Positions 44,414 to 52,858 of a DNA stretch of 64,000 nucleotides are shown here, piece by piece. Source of the DNA: Chloroflexota bacterium (lineage in GTDB: Bacteria; Chloroflexota; Anaerolineae; Anaerolineales; Anaerolineaceae); contig JAEKNU010000001.1 of NCBI GenBank assembly GCA_016838895.1, forward strand, positions 1 through 64,000, given 5' to 3'. Under the pieces are notes generated by a model. The model was not told where the DNA came from. It saw only the letters and a program-made list of their open reading frames with translations, and did not search any database. The stretch's first letter is position 1, and every line of letters starts with the position of its first letter. Made by a program: the position numbers and the translations under genes.

Positions 44414-45394
44414 CTATTGATAAACTATTGGATTAACGCAATATGGTATGGGGTTGTTTTGTAGTGCGAACAGAATATTTTCTACTGCCATCTCAGCCAT
44501 TTTTTTTCTGACTGGGATACTTGCACTGGCGATGTGCGGCGTAATGATAACATTTGGACAGGATAATAATGGATGATTTTGTTGAATGGGTTCAGGATCA
44601 AAAACATCCAACGCTGCACCAGCTATTTGTTTATTGTGGATTGCCTGTGTAAGTGCTTTAGGATCAATGATTTTTCCTCTGGCGATATTAATCAGATAAG
44701 CACTCTTTTTCATAAATTTTATTGTATCAGTATTGATTAAATGATGGGTACTCTGATTAAGGTTAACATGCAGAGATACAAAATCAGAGATAGATAGCAA
44801 TTCTTCCATAGATCGATATTGAAGATTATATTTAGTTTCGAGATCCGGTTTACGCGTTTTACTAAAATACAACACCTTCATATTGAAACCCAGTGCTCTG
44901 CGGGCTACAGCTAACCCAATACGGCCTAATCCGATGATACCTAAGGTTGCCCCAAAAAGATCCGCGCCTAGTAATACATCAGGACCCCAGGGAAGCCAGA
45001 TACCTTGCCTCACTTCCTGATGAGATTCTGAAACACGGCGGGCTATTGCTGTTATTAATGCCCAGGTAAAATCAGCACACGATTCAGTGAGGACGTCTGG
45101 CGTGTGGCCGATTGGAATTTTTCGTTTTGTAGCGCTTGTAACATCGATATTATCTGTACCAACTGCCATTTGGCTGATGATTTTGAAGTTTGAAGGTGCG
45201 CGATTAATAACTTCATGATCAACAGAATCTGTTAACATGGTTAATACTGCCTGAGTGGCAGCAAACTTCTCAAGCAATATCTCTTTGGGTGGGGGATTTT
45301 CATTTGGCCAGATTTCCGCATCTGCAATAGATTGTAATTTTTCTATTGCAGATGGATTAATTTTCCTGGTGACAAACACTTTTGGTTTGGGCAT
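44414..45394 (-). CDS. D-2-hydroxyacid dehydrogenase (glyoxylate/hydroxypyruvate reductase-like)
   Basis: The 326-residue NAD(P)-dependent enzyme has the Rossmann motif LGIIGLGRIGLAVARRA and the catalytic triad in NIARGKIID (Arg), LDVFDPEP (Glu) and ITPHIAS (His). It reduces glyoxylate or hydroxypyruvate, or oxidises D-glycerate. Together with the glycerate kinase nearby it could form a serine/glycerate route. The frame ends near the zinc-ribbon gene and begins 3 bases after the htpG stop, so it probably shares the htpG transcript. Confidence 0.88.
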   Translation of the reverse strand: MPKPKVFVTRKINPSAIEKLQSIADAEIWPNENPPPKEILLEKFAATQAVLTMLTDSVDHEVINRAPSNFKIISQMAVGTDNIDVTSATKRKIPIGHTPDVLTESCADFTWALITAIARRVSESHQEVRQGIWLPWGPDVLLGADLFGATLGIIGLGRIGLAVARRALGFNMKVLYFSKTRKPDLETKYNLQYRSMEELLSISDFVSLHVNLNQSTHHLINTDTIKFMKKSAYLINIARGKIIDPKALTQAIHNKQIAGAALDVFDPEPIQQNHPLLSCPNVIITPHIASASIPVRKKMAEMAVENILFALQNNPIPYCVNPIVYQ

Positions 45395-45397
45395 ATC

Positions 45398-47269
45398 TTA
45401 TTTTTTGGTTAATAAAGTAGTCAAAATATTTAAATAACGTTTGGAGTACTCTGCCTGATTAATTTGATTGCCATCCAGAAGCATTCCGGTTTCGTATAGA
45501 TATTCTATGATCTCATCAGTCAATGAATCATTATTAATATCCGGTATTTGTTGGATAATCGGATGGGATAAATTAACTTCCAGTACTTTTTCTGCTTCGG
45601 GCATTTCCTGTTTCATCAAACGGTAGGCTGATTGTAATTCCTGAGGCAGGGAACCCTCTTTCACAGTTATCCTGACAGGGGAATCAACTAAAACCTTCGA
45701 AGATCGAATTTCGGATATTTTTCCTTCTAATGATTTTCGGAAAATGGATAAAATTTCTTCTTCATTCGTTGGCGTTTCGCTATCAGCCTGATCATCTTCT
45801 TTTTGTTCAATGATCTCTTCAATATCTTCCAGGCTTTGTGGATTGGCAACGTTAATGAGTTCCAGATCATCCACTGCGGGGATTCTCAAAACCATAAAGG
45901 GATCAATCATTGTTTTAAAATGAATAACATCAAGATCATATTTTTTAAAAATATCGAGATGCGGGCTGGCATCCATCTGGTTATTTTCATTATCTAGAAA
46001 ATAATAAATTTTCTTCTGCTTGTCAGTTTTTTGATCTACATAATCCTGAAAGGAAATCGTCTCAGCAGGGTACTTACGGGTGTTAAACCTGATCAGCTTT
46101 ATTAAGCGTTCCTGGTCCTCAGGATTGGTTGTAATGCCTTCTTTTAGAAAATCACCGTAATTATTCCAAAAAACAAGATAATTTTCAGTATCTTTTTCTG
46201 CCATATCTGCCAATTTATCAAGAATTTTCCCTGTTAAAATCTTTCGTATCTGCGTAACAACTTTATTGGATTGAATTGTTTCACGAGATACATTTATGGG
46301 AATATCTTCAGAATCAACAACACCCTGAATGAATCGCAGGTAATCTGGCAACAAGTCTCGACTGAACTCCTGTAACAGTATATTTCTGCAATAAAGTTGC
46401 AAACCATCTTGTTTCCGCAATGAAAATGATGGATTGTAGGATAAGGATGGCACATATAATAAGGCAAAGAGTTGGATTGGTGCGTCAATGGCTAATTGCA
46501 GATACTGCATTGGTTCACTGAAATCGAGGGTATATTGTTTGTAAAAATCATTGATTTTTTCTTTTTCTACAGACGCAGGTTGTTGACGCCAAATAGCGGT
46601 TTGCTCATTGGCTGGTTCTGTCTCTTCACCAATATATACGGGATAAGGAATGTAATTCGAGTGTTTTTGGATGATACGTTTGATTTTTTGAATATCCGTA
46701 TACTCTTTCGCATCTTCTTTCAGATGTACAATAATTTCTGTACCACGTTCTTGTTTTTTGGATTCAGATACCTGATAGGATTTTTCACCTTGCGATAACC
46801 AGCTTACAGAGGTTTCACTCGTATCCCAGGATGAGGAGACCACTTCGATAGATTCAGCAACCATGAAAGCAGCATAAAACCCCACGCCAAATTGTCCAAT
46901 GATGTGCTGTGCTTCACTGGCAGATGTGTCTTTGATTTGTTCAAGGAAAGCTGCAGCTCCTGAGTGGGCAATGGTTCCTAAATTCTCTATGATTTCGTCT
47001 TTACTCATACCAATACCGGTATCACGAATAATAAGCATATTTTGATCCGGGATTGTTTTAATCCAAATTCCTAATTCAACTTCTGGAGATTTTACTTCAG
47101 TCGTTATTAGTGATTTATAGTGGAATTTTGTTAATGCATCGGCCGCATTAGAAATTAATTCCCGTAGAAAAACGTCTCTGTCTGAATACAAAGAATGAAT
47201 GAGAATATTTAGTAGTTGTTGGGTTTCGGCTTTATATTCAAATGTGTTGATAGTATTTTTTTTAGTCAT
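45398..47269 (-). CDS. htpG: Chaperone HtpG (Hsp90)
   Basis: The 623-residue protein has the GHKL ATPase domain (SNAADALTKFHY, IRDTGIGMSKDE, LGTIAHSGAAAFLEQI, GQFGVGFYAAFMVA), the middle domain (GVVDSEDIPINVSRE) and the C-terminal dimer domain. It is an ATP-driven cytoplasmic chaperone. A terminator for the next gene upstream lies within 24-62 bases of the start, so its own promoter must overlap that terminator or read-through feeds it. No CIRCE element is present. Confidence 0.96.
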   Translation of the reverse strand: MTKKNTINTFEYKAETQQLLNILIHSLYSDRDVFLRELISNAADALTKFHYKSLITTEVKSPEVELGIWIKTIPDQNMLIIRDTGIGMSKDEIIENLGTIAHSGAAAFLEQIKDTSASEAQHIIGQFGVGFYAAFMVAESIEVVSSSWDTSETSVSWLSQGEKSYQVSESKKQERGTEIIVHLKEDAKEYTDIQKIKRIIQKHSNYIPYPVYIGEETEPANEQTAIWRQQPASVEKEKINDFYKQYTLDFSEPMQYLQLAIDAPIQLFALLYVPSLSYNPSFSLRKQDGLQLYCRNILLQEFSRDLLPDYLRFIQGVVDSEDIPINVSRETIQSNKVVTQIRKILTGKILDKLADMAEKDTENYLVFWNNYGDFLKEGITTNPEDQERLIKLIRFNTRKYPAETISFQDYVDQKTDKQKKIYYFLDNENNQMDASPHLDIFKKYDLDVIHFKTMIDPFMVLRIPAVDDLELINVANPQSLEDIEEIIEQKEDDQADSETPTNEEEILSIFRKSLEGKISEIRSSKVLVDSPVRITVKEGSLPQELQSAYRLMKQEMPEAEKVLEVNLSHPIIQQIPDINNDSLTDEIIEYLYETGMLLDGNQINQAEYSKRYLNILTTLLTKK

Positions 47270-47292
47270 TGTAAAACCTCATCATTTGTAAT

Positions 47293-47331
47293 AAAAACAC
47301 GGATTAAGTCATGGTGCTAATCCGTGTTTTT
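47293..47331 (-). terminator. Terminator upstream of htpG
   Basis: A perfect 14-bp stem (AAAAACACGGATTA with its complement) has an 11-base loop. The minus-strand tail is T-rich. It ends the transcript of the 47353-47898 gene. Confidence 0.9.
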
Positions 47332-47352
47332 TTGTTGATAAAATAAAAAAAA

Positions 47353-47898
47353 CTATTCAGCAAATATTGTTTTTGCTTGGCGAACTAATACCATTGGAAC
47401 AGTAACAATTCCTAAAGCGGGCATGACAGGGCAATAGATACTTGCATCATAAATGGATTTGAATTCTTCGCGTGATATCTCCAGGGCTTTTTTAAGATCA
47501 ACTTGTTGAGACATGCGGGTCTTTCCGTCTATACGGAATTTTCCCAGCAATGCAGAAATCGGAACCATGCGGCGATTGGGTTCTTCAGCGTCAAAATCCA
47601 AAGGTTCCGTTGCAGGTGGCATGATGTGATAGGCAAGTATATCGGTGGTTGTGACAAACATCTCGTCAAAAGTCATCGATTTAGGTTTTGAATCTACAGC
47701 AATATAAATCATTTTTGCTTTTCGCAAATATACAGATTCAGGTGCAGCATTTGTCCTTAGCCAAGTACTTATGAATCGGATAGATTCTTTGAGAACAACC
47801 TCCCCAATAATTATTGCCTGGTCAAGATACACAATGATTGAACCGCTCTTCTCATCGGCAGAAAGAGTGTAGTCTTTAGATGTATTGTCAGTCATCAA
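47353..47898 (-). CDS. Conserved-looking hypothetical protein
   Basis: The 181-residue soluble protein is not one I recognise. It begins with a beta-rich half (SGSIIVYLDQAIIIGEVVLKES...YLRKAKMIYIAVDSKPKSMTFDEMF), and the second half contains a hydrophobic PALGIVTVPMVLVRQ. There is no signal peptide or membrane segment. Its good codon use and a clear terminator support a real gene. It starts 31 bases after the threonine dehydrogenase gene ends, same strand, and is probably cotranscribed with it. Confidence 0.6.
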   Translation of the reverse strand: MMTDNTSKDYTLSADEKSGSIIVYLDQAIIIGEVVLKESIRFISTWLRTNAAPESVYLRKAKMIYIAVDSKPKSMTFDEMFVTTTDILAYHIMPPATEPLDFDAEEPNRRMVPISALLGKFRIDGKTRMSQQVDLKKALEISREEFKSIYDASIYCPVMPALGIVTVPMVLVRQAKTIFAE

Positions 47899-47929
47899 CT
47901 TTATACCCTCCTCATTTCAAATTCTTGAG

Positions 47930-48946
47930 TTAATTATACCGATTTTTTACGCCTGGAATAATATATTCCTTGAAGGATTGAATCATATCGAAATCAGGCT
48001 TCCAATTCCAATCTTTTCGAGCTGCTTTGTCATCTATTTCTGCTGGCCAAGTATCAACGATATGCTGACGTTTTTGGTCAACTGCGAAAGAGATTTCAGC
48101 ATTTGGAAAAGCATCAAGCGTAATTTCTTTTAATTTTTCTGCTGATGCAGAGAAGCTGGTTACATTATACACTAGCTGTGATAATTGGTTTCTTTCAATT
48201 TCTTCTAAAAGTAAAATCGATTTTACGGCATCAGGCATAACCATAAACGGCATTACTGAATCAGGCCGCACAAAACAGGCATAAGGTATATTTTGCGCTG
48301 CGTGGTGCAACATATCGGGGCCATAATCGCTGGTGCCGCCAGTTGGCACAGTGACTGCACTGATTAATCCGGGGAAACGCAGGCCACGAAAATCAATTGT
48401 GTACTTTGTTTGGTCGGCAGCTAATTGCTTATAAAAATTGGAATAGTATCTACCTAAATGTTCACAGTAGAGTTTGTTACATCCATAAATCGTCGTAGGC
48501 ATTAACCATTGATCTTCTGTTACAGGACCTAGTTGTTGTTTGATTTCAAGAGATGGAATGCCGTATGCAGCGATAGAACTAGGATAAATGAATTTAACTG
48601 ATTTGCCTTGCCAGGTTGCTTGTTCAACTGCCAGACGCAAGAGATTTAATGTGCCCTCAACATTGACACGATGCGCTGTTTCAGGATTGTATTCAGCTTT
48701 GGTGGATAGAATGGATGCTAAATGTATTATGCTGCGAATTTCATATTCTGCTACCAGACGTCCCAGCAACATTTGATCGAGAATATCCCCTTGAATAAAT
48801 TTAAACAGATATTGTTGAATACTATCATCAATGGGCATGACATCCAGGCCAATAACATCACAATTATCATTTTCTGCCAGATGAGCAACCAAGCTGTGCC
48901 CAATTTCACCATTTACCCCAGTAACCAAGACCACCTGTTTTCTCAT
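47930..48946 (-). CDS. L-threonine 3-dehydrogenase, SDR (GalE-like) type
   Basis: The 338-residue extended SDR has VTGVNGEIGHSL, HLASILSTKAE, the catalytic YGCNKLYCEH and the segments RGLRFPGLIS, GGTSDYGPDMLHHA and VDTWPAEIDDKAARKDWNW. These segments are characteristic of the epimerase-like threonine dehydrogenases, not of sugar epimerases. It oxidises L-threonine to 2-amino-3-ketobutyrate with NAD. The partner ligase Kbl is not adjacent. Confidence 0.87.
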   Translation of the reverse strand: MRKQVVLVTGVNGEIGHSLVAHLAENDNCDVIGLDVMPIDDSIQQYLFKFIQGDILDQMLLGRLVAEYEIRSIIHLASILSTKAEYNPETAHRVNVEGTLNLLRLAVEQATWQGKSVKFIYPSSIAAYGIPSLEIKQQLGPVTEDQWLMPTTIYGCNKLYCEHLGRYYSNFYKQLAADQTKYTIDFRGLRFPGLISAVTVPTGGTSDYGPDMLHHAAQNIPYACFVRPDSVMPFMVMPDAVKSILLLEEIERNQLSQLVYNVTSFSASAEKLKEITLDAFPNAEISFAVDQKRQHIVDTWPAEIDDKAARKDWNWKPDFDMIQSFKEYIIPGVKNRYN

Positions 48947-49009
48947 GAATTATTTTCCTTTTGTGGAAGTGATTATGATTTATTTATTATTACTTTAACA
49001 AGGTTCAAT

Positions 49010-49041
49010 AAAAAAGGTTTGGCACTTGCCAAACCTTTTTT
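49010..49041 (-). terminator. Terminator of secDF
   Basis: A perfect 14-bp stem (AAAAAAGGTTTGGC with its complement) has a four-base loop and T-runs on both sides, directly after secF. Confidence 0.93.
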
Positions 49042-49050
49042 AACTTTTGA

Positions 49051-49971
49051 TTATGCAATGGCTGATTCTTTTTTAAACCAGGTCTCCCATTCTTTATTTT
49101 CCCAGATCACCAAAATTGGTGCTGCAATGAAAATAGAGGAATAGGTACCGCTGAGTAGACCAACCAACAAAATAATGGCAAATTCACGCAATGTAACACC
49201 GCCTAGCAAGGCCAGGGCCAGTAACATGAACTCGGAAGTCATCAACTGCGTATTGATTGAACGACCCAGGGTTTGAACGATGGAATGGTTGGCCAATTTT
49301 TCGAAAGAAATCTTGCGGTGAATGCTTGTATTCTCTCGAATCCGATCAAAGACAACAATTTTATCCTGAACGGAAAAACCAATTACGGTTAGTAATGCCG
49401 TCAAGGTCAATGAATCAAATTGCCAGCCGAGAAAGGTGCCGCCGATAGCGCTAACGCTAACTACAATCAAGACATCATGAAGCATGGCAACAATCGCACA
49501 AACACCAAAACGGGTTGCATGGGCAATACCACGGAAAGCAAAGGTGATGTAAATAATTACGCCCAATGCAGCCACACCGACAGCCTGTGCTGCGCGGCTA
49601 GCAACTTCACTACCAATGGCAGGACCAACACTATCTGCGCTGAGTACCTCAGTAGATATTGAGAATTCATCATTAATACCCTTAATGATTACAGCACGCT
49701 CATCGTCAGGAATATACTGGCTTTGAATGATCAAAGTATCAGTTGATGTTTTTACTTGTAGGTCGGTTACACCATAATCTTCAAATAAGGCTACAACATC
49801 CTCTGTGTTTGGCATGCTACCTTCGGTAATACGAAGTTCAAGCAGGCTACCACCAGTGAAATCAATGGAAAAAGGTAATCCGCCACCCACAATTAATAAG
49901 ACCATACCAGTGATGATGATAACTAATGAAATACCGAAGAAAAGGTATCGTTTTCCTAAAATATCAATCAT
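49051..49971 (-). CDS. secF: Protein translocase subunit SecF
   Basis: The 306-residue protein has six membrane segments, the periplasmic-side motif FSIDFTGGSLLEL and the conserved DVLIVVSVSAIGG, IGFSVQDKIVVFDRIRE and GRSINTQLMTS. With SecD it pulls proteins through SecYEG using the proton or sodium gradient. It begins 11 bases after secD stops. Length and motifs are normal. Confidence 0.96.
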   Translation of the reverse strand: MIDILGKRYLFFGISLVIIITGMVLLIVGGGLPFSIDFTGGSLLELRITEGSMPNTEDVVALFEDYGVTDLQVKTSTDTLIIQSQYIPDDERAVIIKGINDEFSISTEVLSADSVGPAIGSEVASRAAQAVGVAALGVIIYITFAFRGIAHATRFGVCAIVAMLHDVLIVVSVSAIGGTFLGWQFDSLTLTALLTVIGFSVQDKIVVFDRIRENTSIHRKISFEKLANHSIVQTLGRSINTQLMTSEFMLLALALLGGVTLREFAIILLVGLLSGTYSSIFIAAPILVIWENKEWETWFKKESAIA

Positions 49972-49982
49972 GATTCACTCCT

Positions 49983-51338
49983 CTATGCTCCAAACCATTT
50001 CTTCTGGTCTACATTTTTAAAGAAATTGGGAATTAAGTCAAGCAAGGCACGTGTGATAACACTGGCGCAGAACAAGCTGACAAATACACCAATAGCAAGG
50101 GTTAAGGCAAAACCTTTAACCAGGCTTGCGCCATAAGCGGAACCAAACCAGAAAAGAATACCGCTTGTAATCAAAGTTGCGAAGTTTGAGTCACGAATTG
50201 ATGGCCAGGCGCGCGTCCATGATAGGTGAACGGCGTCACGCAATTTTCGGCCACTACGCAATTCTTCTTTCAAACGTTCAAACATAAGGATATTGGCATC
50301 CAGACCGCCACCAGTACTAAGCAATAGACCGGCAATACCAGGTAATGTGAGCGTCACTGGAATCAGTTTGAATAATGCGAGGGTAATTGCTGCATATGAA
50401 GCAATAGATATCATGGCCATTACACCTGGAAGGCGATAATATAGCGTCATGAATAATGTGACAATAATCAAGCCAACGATACCGGCAAGTATACTTTTCT
50501 GTAACGAATCCTGACCCAGTGTCGGGCCAACAATACGGCTTTCAACTACTTTCAATGGAATTGGCAGAGAACCATAGCGTAATTGAATGGCTAAATTGTT
50601 TGAGGAATCAAAGTCAAAATCTCCGCTAATAACGCCACTACCCCCAGTGATAGGGTTTTCGATGATTGGACAAGAAATAACTTTTTTATCAAGTACAATT
50701 CCTAAGTATTTACCTTTACTAACAGTGGTATGATCGGCAAAAATATCAGCGCCCTCATCTTTTAGGCTGAATTGAATTTGAAAAATTCCAGTGCTTGCAT
50801 CAACAGAAACTGCATCAAGTTGATCACCTGTGAGCACTGTATGCCATACACTACTTTCGAGATTTACTGACCCATCTTCATTTGTGACTATTTCTGTAGT
50901 TAAATCGTTTGAAAGATAATCAGTAACTACTTCAGTGCCTTCAATAAAGCGATTCGTACCAAAATCGACAAATTCTAATTGCCCTGTCTCTTTCAATGTG
51001 GCAATTACTTCATCAGTATTTGTTAGACCTGGAAATTCACCGACAATACGATTTTCACCAGCAACCTGGAAAACAACCTCACTGACGCCTAATCCATTTG
51101 TACGATTTTCAAGAATTGTTTTAGCTGTTTCCATTTCGGTAGCTGTTACTTCAGTACCTTCTGGAAGATCGGCTTCAAGCAAAACCTGCATACCGCCACG
51201 AAGATCAAGACCCAAAGCAGTATCAAGGGAGCGAGAAAACTCTCCGATCTCAATTCCTGGATTACTGGGTAAGTCGATCCATACAACAACTGCAATTAAG
51301 ATAATAAGTAAAAATATTTTTACAAAGCGTTGATTCAT
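49983..51338 (-). CDS. secD: Protein translocase subunit SecD
   Basis: The 451-residue protein has the N-terminal segment, GLDLRGGMQVLLEAD, the large exported domain (P1), and then membrane segments with GLIIVTLFMTLYYRLPG and DANILMFERLKEELRSG. It forms a complex with SecF. It heads the secDF unit, with a plausible promoter at 51395-51423. Confidence 0.96.
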   Translation of the reverse strand: MNQRFVKIFLLIILIAVVVWIDLPSNPGIEIGEFSRSLDTALGLDLRGGMQVLLEADLPEGTEVTATEMETAKTILENRTNGLGVSEVVFQVAGENRIVGEFPGLTNTDEVIATLKETGQLEFVDFGTNRFIEGTEVVTDYLSNDLTTEIVTNEDGSVNLESSVWHTVLTGDQLDAVSVDASTGIFQIQFSLKDEGADIFADHTTVSKGKYLGIVLDKKVISCPIIENPITGGSGVISGDFDFDSSNNLAIQLRYGSLPIPLKVVESRIVGPTLGQDSLQKSILAGIVGLIIVTLFMTLYYRLPGVMAMISIASYAAITLALFKLIPVTLTLPGIAGLLLSTGGGLDANILMFERLKEELRSGRKLRDAVHLSWTRAWPSIRDSNFATLITSGILFWFGSAYGASLVKGFALTLAIGVFVSLFCASVITRALLDLIPNFFKNVDQKKWFGA

Positions 51339-51394
51339 TCGAGCTTGGCCTCCAATTCATGCAAATACCGGCAGAAATCGCCGGATACTGACCG

Positions 51395-51423
51395 ATTATA
51401 CACCACTCTATGATGTCTGTGCA
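51395..51423 (-). promoter_or_regulatory. Possible promoter of secDF
   Basis: On the minus strand TGCACA and a perfect TATAAT are separated by 17 bases, 57 bases before the secD start. The -35 matches 4 of 6. Confidence 0.5.
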
Positions 51424-51455
51424 GATACGGATAATATTTGAGTAAAATTATTAAT

Positions 51456-52187
51456 TTAATCAATTTGGGATTCGTCTATTTTGTTAGAAAATGGAAAAAA
51501 AACTGACATTTTTCGTATTTTAGCACCTGAATCTGGTAGGATACGCGCTGCAACAATGGTCATGTCTTCTTTCGGCGTATTTTGATCCATACGGATCGCT
51601 TCCTGTAAAAGTGTATTTGTTATTTCCTGTGCGGTTGGTTCCTGCTCATCTAATAATGATCTGATGATCATACAGCCATCAAATGTTTGGTGAATACTTT
51701 TGCCGGCATTTTCCACGCCGATAGAATAAAGAACTAGCAGGGTGTTTGCAGCAAGAGGAATTTCAGAGATGAGCGGACGAATGTTTAGTGTACTGCCAAT
51801 ACAATCGCTTTGACCTGAGAGGGTGTTTAATTCTTCACCGCGATAGATAAATATAGGTGATGGATTGTTTCTGGTAACAACAATCGTATCGCTTTGTTTA
51901 TCAAATGAAACAATATTCAAACAGGCATTGATTGCACCTTTGTGCTCTGTAAATAAATAATCTGATGCGGCTCGCGCCGCCGCACCATCCCGGACACCTT
52001 CGCCGATCCAACTGATTACTTTTCGCACAACCGTCGCGGATATTGATTTTTTTTCCATTCCCTGACCAATAACATTGGCCATCACAACGGATAGCCCACC
52101 AAGTGGTCGTTCGATGAATTCAATCGTATCGCTACTTTCAGGTGTTCCTGTTTTATTAATTTTGGAGACAGCAACATCAATTTCCAT
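51456..52187 (-). CDS. SpoIIE/RsbX-type PP2C phosphatase-like protein
   Basis: The 243-residue protein follows the SpoIIE/RsbX phosphatase fold: LSVVMANVIGQGMEKKSISATVVRKV at the first metal site, SPIFIYRGEE, LLVLYSIGVENA at the usual YSDG-like strand and KEDMTIVAARI at the end. The first metal Asp is Asn (N38), and the Asp-Gly of the third motif is Ile-Gly, so activity is uncertain, while the terminal Asp is kept. It may be a partner-switch regulator without catalysis. It lies alone between secD and rpmF, transcribed away from rpmF. Confidence 0.65.
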   Translation of the reverse strand: MEIDVAVSKINKTGTPESSDTIEFIERPLGGLSVVMANVIGQGMEKKSISATVVRKVISWIGEGVRDGAAARAASDYLFTEHKGAINACLNIVSFDKQSDTIVVTRNNPSPIFIYRGEELNTLSGQSDCIGSTLNIRPLISEIPLAANTLLVLYSIGVENAGKSIHQTFDGCMIIRSLLDEQEPTAQEITNTLLQEAIRMDQNTPKEDMTIVAARILPDSGAKIRKMSVFFPFSNKIDESQID

Positions 52188-52352
52188 ATATTGATTTTAA
52201 TACAAAAATCGGGTTTTTAAACATCGAATATATTCAGATTATGCCGATCTATTCATAATAAAACGTAAAATGACTTAAATATGATAGGATTATGGGATAA
52301 AACAATCAGGAATACTCATAACCGCTCCGGTATACAAGATTGAAACGTATCC
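52188..52352. other. Divergent intergenic region, phosphatase-like gene / rpmF
   Basis: This A+T-rich stretch must hold the promoter of the minus-strand phosphatase-like gene. No clear -35/-10 pair or repeat was found apart from the rpmF promoter beyond 52353. Confidence 0.4.
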
Positions 52353-52381
52353 TTGACAATGTGGCTGGTCTTTTATATAAT
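52353..52381 (+). promoter_or_regulatory. Consensus promoter of rpmF
   Basis: TTGACA (52353-52358) and TATAAT (52376-52381) are perfect and 17 bases apart, 43 bases before the rpmF ATG. Confidence 0.88.
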
Positions 52382-52424
52382 TCGTTGCTGGTATTATAAG
52401 TGAGTGGTTTGATAGGAGATAATA

Positions 52425-52613
52425 ATGGGTCCACAACCAAAACGAAAAATTTCAAGCGGACGAAGAGATCGCCGTCGTGCACACGACGCCTTAAGTCCGA
52501 ACGCCTTGGTTCAATGCAGTAACTGCAATGAAATGCGATTACCTCACAAAGTATGCCCAAGCTGCGGTTATTATCGTGGACGGGAAGTAATCAAAGTTTC
52601 AAAAGAATCATAA
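52425..52613 (+). CDS. rpmF: 50S ribosomal protein L32
   Basis: The 62-residue protein starts MGPQPKRKISSGRRDRRRAHDAL and has the four-Cys zinc site CSNC and CPSCGYYRG, so this is the zinc-binding (C+) form of L32. It is a component of the large ribosomal subunit. A strong consensus promoter and a strong terminator make it monocistronic. AGGAGAT precedes the ATG. Confidence 0.96.
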   Translation: MGPQPKRKISSGRRDRRRAHDALSPNALVQCSNCNEMRLPHKVCPSCGYYRGREVIKVSKES

Positions 52614-52621
52614 GAGAAAAT

Positions 52622-52646
52622 AAAAAAAGGGCTTAGCCCTTTTTTT
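52622..52646. terminator. Bidirectional terminator after rpmF
   Basis: An 11-bp stem, seven A plus GGGC pairing with GCCC plus seven T, has a 3-base loop. It serves rpmF and the convergent small membrane protein gene. Confidence 0.92.
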
Positions 52647-52648
52647 GT

Positions 52649-52858
52649 TTAAAGCACCCAGTAAAGCATCAATCCAATGATCGATAAAATCAAACCAAAA
52701 TGAAGAAATAGATGGGATGAGCTTACCCATCCCAATGGAATGATTTGGAAAAGAAAATTTACCAGGATGAAAGCGATGCCAATTAATGGCAGAAGACCTT
52801 TTCGTGGTGCCAGAAAATTGGAGATTTGATCAATTAATTGAGATAGTTTAAGTTTCAT
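52649..52858 (-). CDS. Small membrane protein
   Basis: The 69-residue protein has two hydrophobic segments (about 21-41 and 47-68) and a basic N-terminus. No family is recognised. Its start overlaps the 3' end of hflX by 11 bases, which suggests translation by coupling, and it ends at the terminator shared with rpmF. It is likely a real gene because of this tight organisation, but its function is unknown. Confidence 0.65.
   Translation of the reverse strand: MKLKLSQLIDQISNFLAPRKGLLPLIGIAFILVNFLFQIIPLGWVSSSHLFLHFGLILSIIGLMLYWVL

Noticed and set aside
47314-47320. Half of a CIRCE element near htpG (TTAGCAC on the minus strand)
   Set aside because: The second half-site is absent, and the bases are part of the terminator stem and loop.
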